Below are positions 32,046 to 43,920 of a stretch of 64,000 nucleotides of DNA, one piece after another (within the stretch, counting starts at the first letter, position 1; every line of letters starts with the position of its first letter). A program made the position numbers and the translations under genes. The notes beneath the pieces are model-generated. The model saw only the letters and a program-made list of their open reading frames with translations, did not search any database and was not told the origin of the DNA. This stretch comes from Aphrocallistes beatrix (taxonomy: Eukaryota > Porifera > Hexactinellida > Sceptrulophora > Aphrocallistidae). Where the stretch lies: positions 1,961,674-2,025,673 of the forward strand of contig OY725501.1 in NCBI GenBank assembly GCA_963281255.1, written 5' to 3'.

Positions 32046-33020
32046 TTAAGAGAAATCCAAGAATTTGCTTCACTTTAAGCAAAACGAAAAAATTGTAAAC
32101 TGATAATAGTATTTTAGCAGTTATTCTCCAACTTTGATTTTAATACCATAATGATAGAATTGACAAACATCCCGAGCGCGTCAATGATTCATACCATATA
32201 AATAATCAAAAAAAGTTCCTACAAGATTATATGCTAATCTATAGACAGAAACACAATTTACACACAAAAGAGGTTAGCTAGCCCCAGATGTTAAAAACTC
32301 AGTATTCGCCTAACTATAATAAAATATCTAGTTTTCATCTAAGGTTTACTGAAAGTTAAGAGATACGCTCCGAATTTCAAATCACTGAGATTTTCAAACA
32401 CAAGAAATAGATATACTATTACATATGACACAAAAGTATATGAGAATTTATATCAATCGTATCAAATTTGGCCAAACATAATCTAACAAACTTACCCATC
32501 TGGGATGAATAGATCAAATCTGAAACTTCCTTTTTCAAAAATGCCACTTCTGACAAATATTATCCCATGCCAAACTAAATAAATTAATATGATAAATTAA
32601 ACAAAATAGAATAAAATATATCACGTTAAATTCACATTTTCAAAGCGCCAATAGACATTTGGTTCTATTTTGAGTCATTTTAGAGCCAAGATTAGCCTTC
32701 TAAATACAAGATCATTCCACTGAGCAATTTGCACCAGTAACAGGGATAAGAAAGTCGATAGTCATAATTAAAGAAAATATCAAAAAATATTCATTATAAG
32801 TCTATGAACATATTATACCATATATAAACATGATATCAAAGTGCACATACCTGTTGTCAGAATTAAAATTAGTCTAATATGAATTACTCTATAATATGCT
32901 GCCTAGCCAAAGGTTGAGAAACCTAAATATAAAATCAAATTTTAGCATATACATGTTGAATGATAGTACATGTAGTGTTTGTGTAAATGCTTTATAATTA
33001 TACACTTATATCTATAGCAG
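32046..33020. other. AT-rich stretch, nothing recognised
   Basis: I looked on both strands for frames, termini and repeats and found none that I can support. Confidence 0.5.
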
Positions 33021-33400
33021 TGTTTCTTAGCCTTTTTAGACTTCCGCACCCTTTCAGCTTTCGAAATCAAATCTCGCACCACTTTTTAATAAAAGTAGCG
33101 TCATTACAATACATGAGATGCCTAAAATCATTAACCACGCACAATCGGGATTAGGAATGTATTACCAGCATTTATAAATATGGTCAAAGTACCCATATCC
33201 GTTGTTAAAATTTAGGTTAGTCATCATATATATGATTGCGCAGTAGGTTATATTTGTGACAAATTCAGTGATTTCCAGAGACCATTTAAGGGTACTTCTA
33301 ATCATTTTGTTTATAAGATTTTTAGCATAGAACTGAGCTATACAAATGGGTTGATGCGAAGCATTTGGTTTTTATTTTTAGTACGTTACTTAAGGAGGCC
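33021..33400. repeat. hAT-type end and a P-related MITE fragment
   Basis: 33017-33090 begins CAGTGTTTCTTAGCC and has GCACC blocks, as in hAT termini. 33110-33400 matches the P-related MITE arm (TAGGAATGTATTACCAG, TACCCATATCCGTTG) without its terminus. The 670 bp that follows shows nothing recognisable. Confidence 0.5.
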
Positions 33401-34074
33401 CAAGGAAAAATTGGAGACCTTCACGCTTAAATATTAATTTAGATCTTTGGATACCATTGTTGATTTCATGTTGCTTGAATGGATTAATTATCATAACACA
33501 GTTTAAATCCTATAAAATCTATTTAACCTCGAAATTTATCCTGCTCATTGAATTTTATATGCTCAAGGGACAAAACTTGGTAAGAATCTCATATAATATT
33601 TTATCTAGTATATTTATAGTAGCGTTAAAAAATTTAAATAACAAGTGATTTACCCAACTATTCTAGTGAATACTACCTGGGAAATCCTTATGTTTCAGTA
33701 TTCTGGTTTCCTAATAAGCAAACATTTATACTAAGAAACCACATGGACAGTTTAGCTCTAGACTCAACACTATTCAAATATCAGATCCAACAAAATAATT
33801 AATATGTGTAGACAGGTAACAAATCTAGCAGTAATGCTATTATTGGACCTTACTGATGCTCAAACTTTGTGAAATTTTATACCTAATAGAGGGTAATTAG
33901 TATATAGGACCCAATTACATAGTCAAAATTAACTGATTCTATTGTTCGAGAGTTAATTAATGTTAAGGAGATAATGACCTCCTTATCTTTTTAACGAGAA
34001 TAAAACTGTGGAATTATCTAACTTCTCCAAAATCTGTCAATCTTTATGCTGAGCATCTCTATCTATAGATCAGT

Positions 34075-34340
34075 TGTTCTCAACCGGGGGTGCGAGGGAC
34101 GATTCTGGGGGTTGCGAGAAAGTAGCCACTTGATTAATATTTACTAAGTGATAACAAATTTGTTCCATTATGCCTACTCAATGAAGTGCATTGTTTAGCT
34201 TTAGCACATTTTATTGTATTCTTGGTATTTCAAAATCATATAATGTGTAAATCAATGCAATTTATTGAATAGGCTTCAATCGCATCGCTAGTCCAAAGTC
34301 CGCAGGTTACTGTAAGACCTTATATGTAGCAGGCAATGCT
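34075..34340. repeat. hAT-type end and terminal fragment of the P-related MITE
   Basis: 34070-34130 reads CAGTTGTTCTCAACCGGGGG, a hAT-like end. 34262-34337 reads CAATCGCATCGCTAGTCC to CCTTATATGTAGCAGGC, the right end of the MITE, without the inner part. Confidence 0.5.
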
Positions 34341-34805
34341 TCAACAGTATTAAACTGCTTCAATAAGTATAGTCACTTGACTATATATGGAAAGATTTTC
34401 CCTATAAATTCTCAAATTTTTCCCTAACTCTGTCGCGTGATCTCTTGTTTAATTTCGCTCAGCTAGCTGGGCATAATAATGCATATATTAGTTCATTAAA
34501 CTGGGTCATGCCCATAAAATAATAAACAAACGCTATAGAATCCGATTTAACCTATTATTCACTCGAAGTAATCTCCTCCTACTGCTACGCACTTTTTTAA
34601 TCGATCCACCCACTTTACAAACACACTCCTGTACTCTTCTTTGGGGATGGTTTTGAAGTACTGGTACAGGGCTGTCCCGAGGGTTTGTCTCGAGTCAAAT
34701 TCCTTGCCTTGAAGTTAGATTTTGAGCTTGGGGAATAGCCAAAAATCACAAGGAGCTAGGTCTGGTGAGTATGGGGGGTGGGGAAGTAAATCTAACCCCT
34801 CTGCT

Positions 34806-36143
34806 CACAGTGGGCAAACTAGTGGAAATAGCTTCATTTTTCATGCTGTTATATATTATGTTTCTAAGATAACTAAACAACAATTCATTTTAATTACTTG
34901 ACCAAATTTCTATTGACAGTTCAGATATTTCAATTTGAATACCAGTCATCTAATATGGTTTCCTAGCAGTTGGATTTGTTTTTAGCATGATATCCAATTT
35001 CCGAGTAAATTGAACAATGTAGAAGCAGCATATATACTGCACTTATGTACTTATTTGAATCTATTTTTTGTGCATATTGATTTGAAATAGTTGGAATAAC
35101 TCGACTACATACAGTTTCACATACTCATACAATTTCATCAATTCTACTTCCGGTATGTTTTTAGTATATTTATTTGTCCTATTTAAACGTCGGACTTCTT
35201 TGGCGTATTTATGAAAAAATAAACGTTCGTGTCGACTGTCCCACTACTCAGGGTGGTACAACCTCTACAGGAAATGTGGTTCGAACTTGTTTCCAACGTA
35301 TGAATAATGATAACAAAGACTTCTTTTACTGGATCTTAACGTTAATTCCTTGTGAGTATCACCAACCACTTACATTTATCTACACCAACTTGGCTGTAGT
35401 ATTGCGCATATCTAACTCCGATGAGCGAGTAGACAACGAAAAATTCGCTACATTATGTACGGATATTTACGAACTCATATTAGAGACTTTTCCTTGGGCG
35501 AGCATCACTCCTACATTGCACAAGGTGCTAGCTCATAGCGCTCAATTGATATAACGCAGGGAGAGGTCTGAAATCGTTCTCAGAAGAAGGTTTAGAGGCA
35601 TGCCATAAACACATTCGACGTTACCGGGGACTATTGGCTAGAAAAATTTCCTTTGAAGCAAACATTAGAGATATTTTATTCGTCTCACTTCCCAGTCAGA
35701 CTACTACTCTTTTTCACAAAGAAAGCGAATTGGGAGCAAAGTTACTTAAAAGTTTTCGAAGGAGATGTCTAAAAATCAACAACTCTTTGATAGCATGATC
35801 ATAGTATAAAATGTTTGTATAATTATTCCACAAACGTATTATTGAATAGATTCATCTTCAGATGATGAATAGAACAGTGTCATAATGTAACTCTACTATT
35901 ATTGATCAATAAATAATGTTACAATGTTGCACTCTAGCCTTACAAGCAACTTTTTTCACAAAAATACCAGTTTTGAGAAATATGCTATGTCATCATAAGT
36001 CATAGAAAAGAAGCTATATGCATTTTTCACGTGTCTCAATCGATTTATCATACCTGATAACCCATAGGTACATAATACTTTTCATAGCTCTAACATGAAC
36101 ACAGATGCCTATTCCCTATGAATGCCACATTTTGCCCACTGTG
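34806..36143 (+). mobile_element. Transib/RAG1-like transposon with CACAGTG ends
   Basis: 1338 bp bounded by inverted CACAGTGGGCAAA, with the 5-bp CTGCT duplicated at 34801-34805 and 36144-36148. The interrupted mariner reads GGAAGCAGAGGGG when joined, which fixes both ends and the duplication. Transib elements have 5-bp duplications and ends beginning CACWRTG, related to the V(D)J heptamer CACAGTG. Coding remains inside support the assignment. Internally deleted: full elements are usually nearer 3 kb. Confidence 0.8.
35174..35798 (+). pseudogene. Transib/RAG1-like transposase, C-terminal fragment
   Basis: Two frames in series. 35174-35554 contains GGTTSTGNVVRTCFQ, matching the Transib 'GTTNDGNTARR' block, and ends in TLHKVLAHSAQLI, matching the zinc-binding HxxxxH of the RAG1 catalytic core. 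After a frameshift near 35555, frame 35562-35798 continues SFSEEGLEACHKHIRRYR and LLARKISFEANIRDIL, aligned with the RAG1 segment that holds the third acidic catalytic residue. The first two Asp residues are absent. The protein would have cut at CACAGTG-type ends; this copy cannot. Confidence 0.75.
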
Positions 36144-37192
36144 CTGCTTCCAAGAATCTTTTGGTGAGCTTGGATGTATGCGAACTAGCGTTATTAATAA
36201 ATAATTTGATTCCTCTCATTTTAGCCTTGTGATGGAACTCTTTTACTTTTTTTATCAAGTTTGGGAACACTTTCTCTGTAAAAACGTGGCGTTTACAGTC
36301 TTACCACTCTCAAAAGGTAACTGCAGGACAATTCCACCACTATTGAAGAAAGTCGTGTACATGACCTTCGATTTTCTGAAGTCGGGCTTAGGAATTTGTT
36401 CCGGTCTTTCGTCCCCTTTCACCCATGATCGCATCTTATACTTGCTATAAGGTGTTGAATAATATACCCAAGTCTCAGCACCGGTTAGTACTTCTGCTAG
36501 ACGTCTAGGATCACAGTCCTCATAGGTTTCCAAGAGTTTCTTGGCCGTATTTACGCGTGCAAGTTTTTGCTGATCGCTGAGGTTGTGGGGGACCCATTTC
36601 CCGCAAAACGATCGGTATCCAAGCTGAATAGTCAGAGTAGAATGAATGGCCACCGATGAGACCTCCATACCCTGCTCGAACTGATCGATTGTAATACACT
36701 TATTTTCCACGACTATACTCTCGATTAGAGCAACATTTTCTGGGGTGGTGACGGGCACTGGTCTTCCAGACCGAGGTAGATCTGTGGCGTCTGTATTTCT
36801 AGACTGAAATCGTGCAGCCCATCGCTCTACTGTAGATCTGGAAGGGCAATCCATGCATAATATCTCCTACAACTCGTTGTAGATGAGTACTGGCTGGATA
36901 CGGAGTTTTGTGCGAAATTCGAAATAGCCCTCCATTTCAGGTTAAAATTGTCATCCTTGGAAGCCATAATTTTACCAGTATGCTGAAGTGATATGTAAAT
37001 GAATTGATCAGGAACTTGTTTTTATCCAATCAAGCTAAGATTTTCAGTTAATTAAGCTAAGATGTAAGGTTGTAATATATATCAAAACAGACTGGTTTAC
37101 TGTTACAAATAGCGAAATATAGTATGACCCGCAAGACTTATTGAACAGCCTAGTAAATGGTCTTTTGGAATTTCCAAATATGCCATGTGATT

Positions 37193-37982
37193 ATGTTGTA
37201 AAATTTCACTTTTACATAGTTAAGCTAGTTTAGTCAATCTGAAGTTGGCACAAATTGCAACTGAAATTACTCGAAAATTTGTAAGAGAGAATTATATCAA
37301 TTGAAATAGTAAACATCCAAAAATTCCATTTGGTAGAAAATTCCGAAAGAGCTCACATTACTGGTCATCTTCAGGGACTAACGAATTCCTACAGCTTTGT
37401 CTTTTACACACTCCACACGGAGATGAATACTCAAGACTGTGCTCCATCCAGGTGCACCTATGCTTCCAGCAGGCAGATTTGAAGATAAACCTTATGATAT
37501 CCGGAGGGATTCATGAGCTGGTGGTAGTCGAAAATCTTCCACCACAGCAGCAGCAGCATCCAAATACCACAGTCTCGGGTGATGGTAATTTGCTCCCATC
37601 AATAAGCTGGTGATTTGCCACCAGCTCATGAATTCTTCCTGATATCATCAGGTGCAACTGCAAATCTGGCTGCTGAAAAACAGGAGGAAGCGATTCTTGG
37701 ATGTTTGCCTGCGTGTGGAGTGTGTCAAGAAAGATAAAACTTCATGAATTCGTGAGTCCCTGAACTGTTCACTGAAAATGACTATGTAGTTATTTGAGTT
37801 CTTCCAGAATGTTTTACGAATGGGATTTTGGATGTTTGCTATGCCATTTTGCTTCTCTCGTATACATTTTCGAATAAATTATGTTGCAATTTCTAAGCCA
37901 ACTTAAACCACAGATTGACTGGTGGGCTAGTATAAATAAGTAAGATCAGGTGAAAGGTTACAAAGATAATCACATAGCATGT
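37193..37982. mobile_element. Palindromic (foldback) element
   Basis: Two arms of about 380 bp pair around 37580: ATGCCATGTGATTATG at the left end mirrors ATAATCACATAGCAT at the right. Inner matches include TCAGGGACTAACGAATTC with GAATTCGTGAGTCCCTGA, and CACACTCCACACG with its inverse. A CAGCAGCAGCAG run sits near the centre. I could not settle a target duplication. Confidence 0.6.
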
Positions 37983-38044
37983 TCGGATATACCAAAAAAT
38001 CATTGTTATATGATAGCCAAATATCGAAAAATCGTATCAAGACA

Positions 38045-38590
38045 TTAAGAGTGTCCCCCCCATTGAACTGAAGGCATCCCAAACATTTAACTTGGGGGAG
38101 TGTTTCGTAGTCGGACGGAATCTTTTTTGACCTTTTATGACCACATCCTAATATTTACCTTAAGCCTGATGGACATTTCATCTACGAATTTGCTTTTTCC
38201 AACTCCATTTTAGGATATCAAAACTTTGTCGCCCATTTTAGTAAACGTTTTTATGATTTTCAATCAGCATTGGTATATCAGTAGGATAGGGTTTGGTATT
38301 GTTCATATCCTGTTGGCGATTTCGCACAGTTTCGTGTGAAACATTGGCATCAAGATTTGATGCAATACATCTGAGCGACAAAGTAAGGCTTATGTCTGAA
38401 ATAGCAACAATACTCTTTTTTATAGATTTCGCAGTGTGAGTGGTCTGCCAGCGCCAGATTTGTGAGATAGACTGGTTCCACTTTTCAGTTTTTCTGAGAT
38501 TATAGACTGTGGCCAGTGAGACTCAAACTTTCTTCGAAATTTCAATGTTTGTATGAGAGGAGTTTTTCAAATAATTCTTAATTTGTTGTA
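38045..38590 (-). pseudogene. Tc1-like transposase relic
   Basis: Minus-strand pieces. 38590-38250 resembles the two N-terminal helix-turn-helix domains (NIEISKKV, SLATVYNLRKT, NVSHETVRN). 38230-38045 keeps part of the catalytic domain (KHSPKLNVWDAFSSMG for the usual VMVWG). Several stops and shifts. 38591-39173 holds nothing else I can identify. Confidence 0.55.
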
Positions 38591-39182
38591 TTTTAAACAG
38601 TTGCGAAATTAGAAAATACTTATTTTAAAAAGATATTAATTAAAAAATTGATGAATTACAAACAAACAATTTGTACAACTTTGAAAGCATCACAATTTTT
38701 CAAGTCCAATGAGACTATAGAAAAAAATTAAGCTCACAATTTCTAGTTAAAGTATAACAGATCAGAGTTCGCTATTGAATTTTAGATAAATATTTTTAAA
38801 TGAAATAGAAAAGCTCTATGGTTTATTTAGGAAAATGATTTTTCTAAATAATTTCTTGACTGAATGTAGTACAAGCGAATTTCGTGGACATATTTGGTGA
38901 CATCAGTGGAAAAAGGTGATAATCGCTGATGTATAGCATACTAGGAATCACCATCATACTACTCCTACTCAAATGTAAACAAAAATAAAGAAGAATAATT
39001 ATCGATTGAAGTCCGCTACTTACTAGTTAGAAGCTTCCTGAAAAAGAAATCAGTACATGTATTCAATGCTTTTTGTGGCTGCATAACCTAAATCAAGTTC
39101 AATATACATAGTATCGCTACAGGTTTAGAAATGAATATCTGGCTAGCGCATGAGAAACCATTGGTTGAGTTGACCAATTAGG

Positions 39183-41051
39183 ACGGGTGTGAAGTTAGCA
39201 GCGGATTCAGCAGCGGATTCGCATGTCACAGGAAACACCTTATATCTTAAAAACTATATAAGCTACATGAAAAAAAATCATATCAGCGTGTAAAGGAGCG
39301 TTGGTACACCAATGTGACGATATTTGTTTCTCGATTTTATCCATGATGACTCAGCATTTTCACTTTCAATTTACTAATGCTTGTCACACCTTTTTAATTG
39401 TATCTCAGAAGTTATTCGAGATATCAATTTCTCCTTTTATATACTTATTACTCTTATTTGGTATACCTTATGTTTCAAATTTCAAGTTGATGTCTCCCTT
39501 TTTGGGCCAAATATAAGGTTTAATTTTTTTACATTGAATTCCTATATAGACGAGTGTTATCTTAGCAGCGGATTCAGCAGCGGATTCGAAGTCGCACTTA
39601 ATCGCTTATAACTCGAAAAGTATTCGTTCTAGATCAAAAATAATTATACCAGTAGAAAGAAGAGAGTTGGTGTATTTCATTTTTAAGTTTAAAATTTTAA
39701 ATTTTCACAAAATGAGTTAGCAGTGACACATCGAATTTAGGTCTCAGTTTTTGGTTAATATCTCATGAAATATTTTTGATAAAAACTTTTCCTTTAAACT
39801 ACGTTTATTTCAGCCTTGGTGTATATTGTATTTCAAATTTCAAATTAAAATATTAATTTTTGAACGAATTATTAATATTTGAATTTTACATTATAATAAT
39901 GTGATATCACCGAGATTGAATCTATCAAAATATCTTCTTTTGATTACACCAGATCATATTTTGATTGCTGAATTCGTGTCCAGCACTAAATTTAAAATTT
40001 GATATATATATTGACCATATTTGGAGAATTATTTCGGTTGCCCGTTCCTAGCAACGGCCAGGAATGTTAATACATTCCGATCTCCAAATTTTGGAGTAAC
40101 CATATCGAGTGACCCCTTGTTCTTCTCGGCTAGGTTCAGCGAGTACGAATATGCTATTTAGAACACTCTGACATATCATATGTGGAATATATGAAAGTTA
40201 TGTGCCATGCCTTTGTGGCAGGTATATTTGAATGTGGTAAAACTTTCATATATTCCAAGTGCAGGACACGAATTCAGCAATCAAAATATGATCTGGTGTA
40301 ATCAAAGGAAGATATTTTGATAGATTCAATCTCGGTGATATCACATTATTATAATGTAAAATTCAAATATTAATAATTCGTTCAAAAATTAATATTTTAA
40401 TTTGAAATTTGAAATACAATATACACCAAGGCTGAAATAAACGTAGTTTAAAGGAAAAGTTTTTATCATAAATATTTCATGAGATATTAACCAAAAACTG
40501 AGACCTAAATTTGATGTGTCACTGCTAACTCATTTTGTGAAAATTTAAAATTTTAAACTTAAAAATGAAATACACCAACTCTCTTCTTTACACTGGTATA
40601 ATTATTTTTGATCTGGGACGAATACTTTTCGAGTTATAAGCGATTAAGTGCGACTTCGAATCCGCTGCTAAGATAACACTAGTCTATATAGGAATTTAAT
40701 GTAAAAAATTAAACCTTATATTTGGCCCAAAAAGGGAGATATCAACTTGAAATTTGAAACATAAGGTGTACCAAATAAGAGTAATAAGTATATAAAAGGA
40801 GAAATTGATATCTCGAATAACTTCTGAGATACAATTAAAAAGGTGTGACAAGCATTAGTAAAAATTGAGGGTGAAAATGCTGAGTCATCATGGATAAAAT
40901 CGAGAAACAAATATCGTCACATAGGTGTACCAACGCTCCTTTACACGCTGATATGATTTTTTTTCATGTAGCTTATATAGTTTTTAAGATATAAGGTGTT
41001 TCCTGTGACATGCGAATCCGCTGCTGAATCCGCTGCTAACTTCACACCCGT
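39183..41051. mobile_element. Long-arm foldback element with 9-bp duplication
   Basis: 1869 bp with arms of about 800 bp (39183-39985 and 40262-41051), ends ACGGGTGTGAAGTTAGCAGC and inverse. CCAATTAGG is duplicated at 39174-39182 and 41052-41060. A 9-bp duplication with very long inverted repeats is typical of Mutator-like elements. The ends carry a doubled CAGCGGATT. The spacer 39986-40261 contains CCTAGCAACGGCCAGGAATG and no gene. Confidence 0.78.
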
Positions 41052-41084
41052 CCAATTAGGTCGTCTTCGTCAACTTCTGAGTCA

Positions 41085-41256
41085 TCCAAATTTGGTGATT
41101 TTTCGTGCGATATCGATTATAACAGTAGGACAGACGTATTTAGAGATGTTATCTCGCATATAATTAATCAATGGTGTACACAGGCGCCCTCAGGCCGCCT
41201 CAGGCGGACACAAAGTGTCCGCCAGCCGCGCAGCGCAAGCAAGCGAAGCGCGCTTG
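41085..41256 (+). mobile_element. Helitron-like 3' part
   Basis: From TTTGGTGATTTTTCGTGCG to the complete hairpin tail GGCGGACAC-AAA-GTGTCCGCC and the end GCGCGCTTG at 41256 followed by T. The upstream half is absent, and the foldback element lies 30 bp away. Confidence 0.7.
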
Positions 41257-41258
41257 TA

Positions 41259-41734
41259 CACTAAGCGGACAAAAATATTTCAACACGAATCTTTCCCATA
41301 CAAATAATACTAAATCGGATTTTTTCATGAAGATCAATACGTCCAAATTCAAAGAGATACTAAAAATCTGATTTCGGATTCGAAATCTCCACATTCGAAT
41401 TGGTTATAGTTGAACATAACTAATAAATTACTCAACTCAATGAACAATCTTATCAGCCTGAGCCACCATAGGTAATTCATTGCCATCATGTATAGTGGTC
41501 AAAATGGGTATATGTGGCATAAGGAGGCACTGATTGATAATTACAAAAAGTTATGAATAAATGATTAATTAGAAAAATTAACCTGTGACTAATTTGAATG
41601 CATATTATTCGAATCTGGAATCCAATTAGCTGTATCCCATATCGTTTGAAGTAACCCTCTTCATGAATAGGCCCATTTGAGTATTATTTGTATGGGAAAG
41701 AATCAAGTGTTGAAATACTTTTGTCCGCTTAGTG
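41259..41734. mobile_element. Tc1-type MITE, 476 bp
   Basis: Ends CACTAAGCGGACAAAAATAT and the inverse of CACTAAGCGGACAAAAGTAT, with TA on both sides, set exactly at the T following the Helitron end. Its body is related to 59023-59482 (AATTCATTGCCATCATG). Confidence 0.78.
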
Positions 41735-41778
41735 TATATATAAACACATATTCATCAATCGAGTTTCAATAATAAGGA
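41735..41778 (-). repeat. Helitron 5' end
   Basis: TA tract and the minus-strand terminus (TCCTTATTATTGAAACTCG) with its outer base at 41778. Confidence 0.5.
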
Positions 41779-41867
41779 TGAATTTCTCGTTTTTATTACA
41801 AATAATTAAAACAGTTATATCAACGTTATACTTGTATCTTCTAGAAAATCACCTCAAATCAGTATTA

Positions 41868-43157
41868 CTTAGGTCATTTCAAAAGTACTGATCACCCCCC
41901 CTCATTTAGATATTAAGCAATGACTGATGTGTTATCTAATTACATATTCTCGAAATAGTGTCCCTTGACGCGAATACACTCCTTTAGACGGTCTACCAGC
42001 AGCGGAATGTCTTTTTATACTCCCTCTGTGGGATCGATTTCTTGTACTTATGAATGGCGAATCCGATCTCCATTCGACTAGTGAACTCCTTGCCAGATAG
42101 ATGACATTTCAGCTTGGAAAACAACCAGAAGTCACAAGGACTTAGGTCAGGGGAATAGGGAGGGTGATTCAGTGTTTGCATCCCTATAGTCTCATGTAGA
42201 AGTTTTATTCCACGAGGACCAGTTCTCTGCCGACGCTCTGTGTAGTGTTTACTGACTTCTGCGAGCACATGAGTACAATAAAAGTCTCCAGTAACATTCT
42301 GGCCCTTCGGAACGCAAACTTGAGCAACTGGGCCGTAGGCGTCAAATGCAATTGCGTACATTACCTTCTTGGCACGAAAATCTGGACGCGGTTTTTTAGG
42401 TTGGGGTTCGTCCGGACTCAACCAACACTTAGATTTTTCTTTGGATTTTGGTTGTGAATTGTAAATCCAAGTTTCATCTATGGTTACTATCTCATAGAGT
42501 CGCCTTGCATCAAATCTTTCGTATTGTAGAAGAAGATTTTCGCAACATTCTACCCTCTGTTTCATCTGGGCCTCTGACAGCAAATACGGCACCCACCGAG
42601 CGCAAACCTTCCTTACTCCGAGATCTTCTTACAGAATGCGGTAAATACTTCCCGTTGAGATATCCGTATACTTAGAAATATCTTCAATAGAGCAGCAAGG
42701 GTCATTTCGAAGAAATTCACCTACTAACTCAATTGAGGGTTCACAGGTTGCAGATTTAGGCCTACCAGTCCGAGGCTCATCTTCAATGCTGTCTCTTCCC
42801 TCTCTGCATATTTGAGCCCATCTTCTAACCGTGGAATAAGCTAGTGCTTGATCTCCACAAACTTCCACGAGATCATTGTGGATGTTCCTGTTCGAATCTT
42901 TTAGTAGTGAACGAAACTTGATATACGCCCTTTGCTCTTGCTCAATAACTGACGATTTTGAAGCCATAAATATATAAGTAGTCAAAACTGACAAGATTCA
43001 AATGATGATTGTAAGAAAAATATTTATGCTATCTTAAAATTTCTTTTAGATATTATGAGGGAATGGGTAATGCTATCTGGATTATATTAATGGGTACATT
43101 AGATATACACTAGCTGTAAAAAATCAATAGTGATCAGTACTTTTGAAATGACCTAAG
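41868..43157 (-). mobile_element. Mariner element, 1290 bp, both ends
   Basis: Inverted ends CTTAGGTCATTTCAAAAGTA, TA at 41866 and 43158. A second copy of the family enters at 63320. Structure complete, coding damaged. Confidence 0.87.
41940..42967 (-). pseudogene. Mariner transposase lacking the second catalytic Asp
   Basis: Starts MASKSSVIEQEQRAY at 42967. Helix-turn-helix AYSTVRRWAQICREG. One in-frame TAA at 42629-42631, then WVPYLLSEAQ, first Asp in TIDETWIY, third Asp in SPCDFWLF. Between PRGIKLLHE and TIGMQTLNHPPYSPD about 20 residues are missing, including the second Asp. A one-base deletion at about 41993 shifts the end, after which VDRLKECIRVKGHYFE can still be read. Inactive by several independent lesions. 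Confidence 0.83.
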
Positions 43158-43920
43158 TAAAACAGGATAATGGACCACCGCAAGTTTCAACAAGAACGCG
43201 AAGTTTGTGTGCACTGAAATAGTTATTCAATGATCAACCCAAATTCCTATAGCAAACATATAATAATAAGGCCTAAATTATTCCAAATAAGAATAAGACC
43301 TAAAACCTGATCTATTCATAAGTGAATACATCTTAAACTGTACGATACAACTAGGTGATCCAGATTAGAAATATACAAATTCGATTTGATTCTTGTAAAC
43401 AATAATCAAACATTCGGTCCTAACGATTTCAAAATATCAATAAGTCCCACTTTGCGCAAAATGTCCATTTCAACCACTATACTCTAACCGGACAAATGTA
43501 TTTGAAATCCTTGCTATTTTCTATCATAACTAGTTATAAAGTGGGTCTATTCGTGGAGAGATAAGTAATCAAACTGTCACAGATACTGTAATTTCGATTT
43601 CAAATTTATATTCAACACATTCGAATTAGTCATGTCCTTATATTGCTATATTCATACATAAGTTGAATTTTTATCAATCTATGTGACTTTGTGGCACTTT
43701 TCACTCCCATTACCATTAGACATGATGGCGAGAAGTGGCACAAAGTGGCACAGTTTGATGAATCTTAACCTTGGAAATGAATAAATCAATATAAGGTATC
43801 TAATCTGAGTAATTCAAATGTGCAGAATATGAATCTGAAATCGAAATAATAATATCTGTAACAGTTTGATTACATTTCATGAATAAACCTAATTTATAAC
43901 TAATTATGATGGAAAAAGTA
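43158..43920. other. Spacer with a Tc1-type MITE remnant
   Basis: 43480-43915 has weak similarity to the Tc1-type MITEs (CCGGACAAATGTATTTGAA at the left, GTGGCAC blocks in the middle, CATGAATAAACC at the right) without a clear right terminus. The first 300 bp shows nothing recognisable. Confidence 0.4.

Larger units (their letters stand above)
34559..36967 (-). pseudogene. Mariner transposase, catalytic Asp lost and interrupted
   Basis: Begins MASKDDNFNLKWR at 36967, then a one-base deletion and a TAG before DCPSRSTVERWAARF. The first catalytic motif is TGAETW, Asp replaced by Ala. LFINNASSH-type and APCDFWLFPKL motifs follow on either side of the Transib insertion. The stop follows GDYFE at 34559. 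It is a sister of the outer mariner at 28460. Confidence 0.8.
34488..37153 (-). mobile_element. Mariner element interrupted by a Transib-like element
   Basis: The minus-strand 5' end is at 37153 (CTAGGCTGTTCAATAAGTC, TA outside). The other end near 34488 is worn, so the boundary is approximate. The coding region is split by a 1338-bp insertion whose removal rejoins the transposase at LEAEGLDLLPHPP. Confidence 0.78.
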
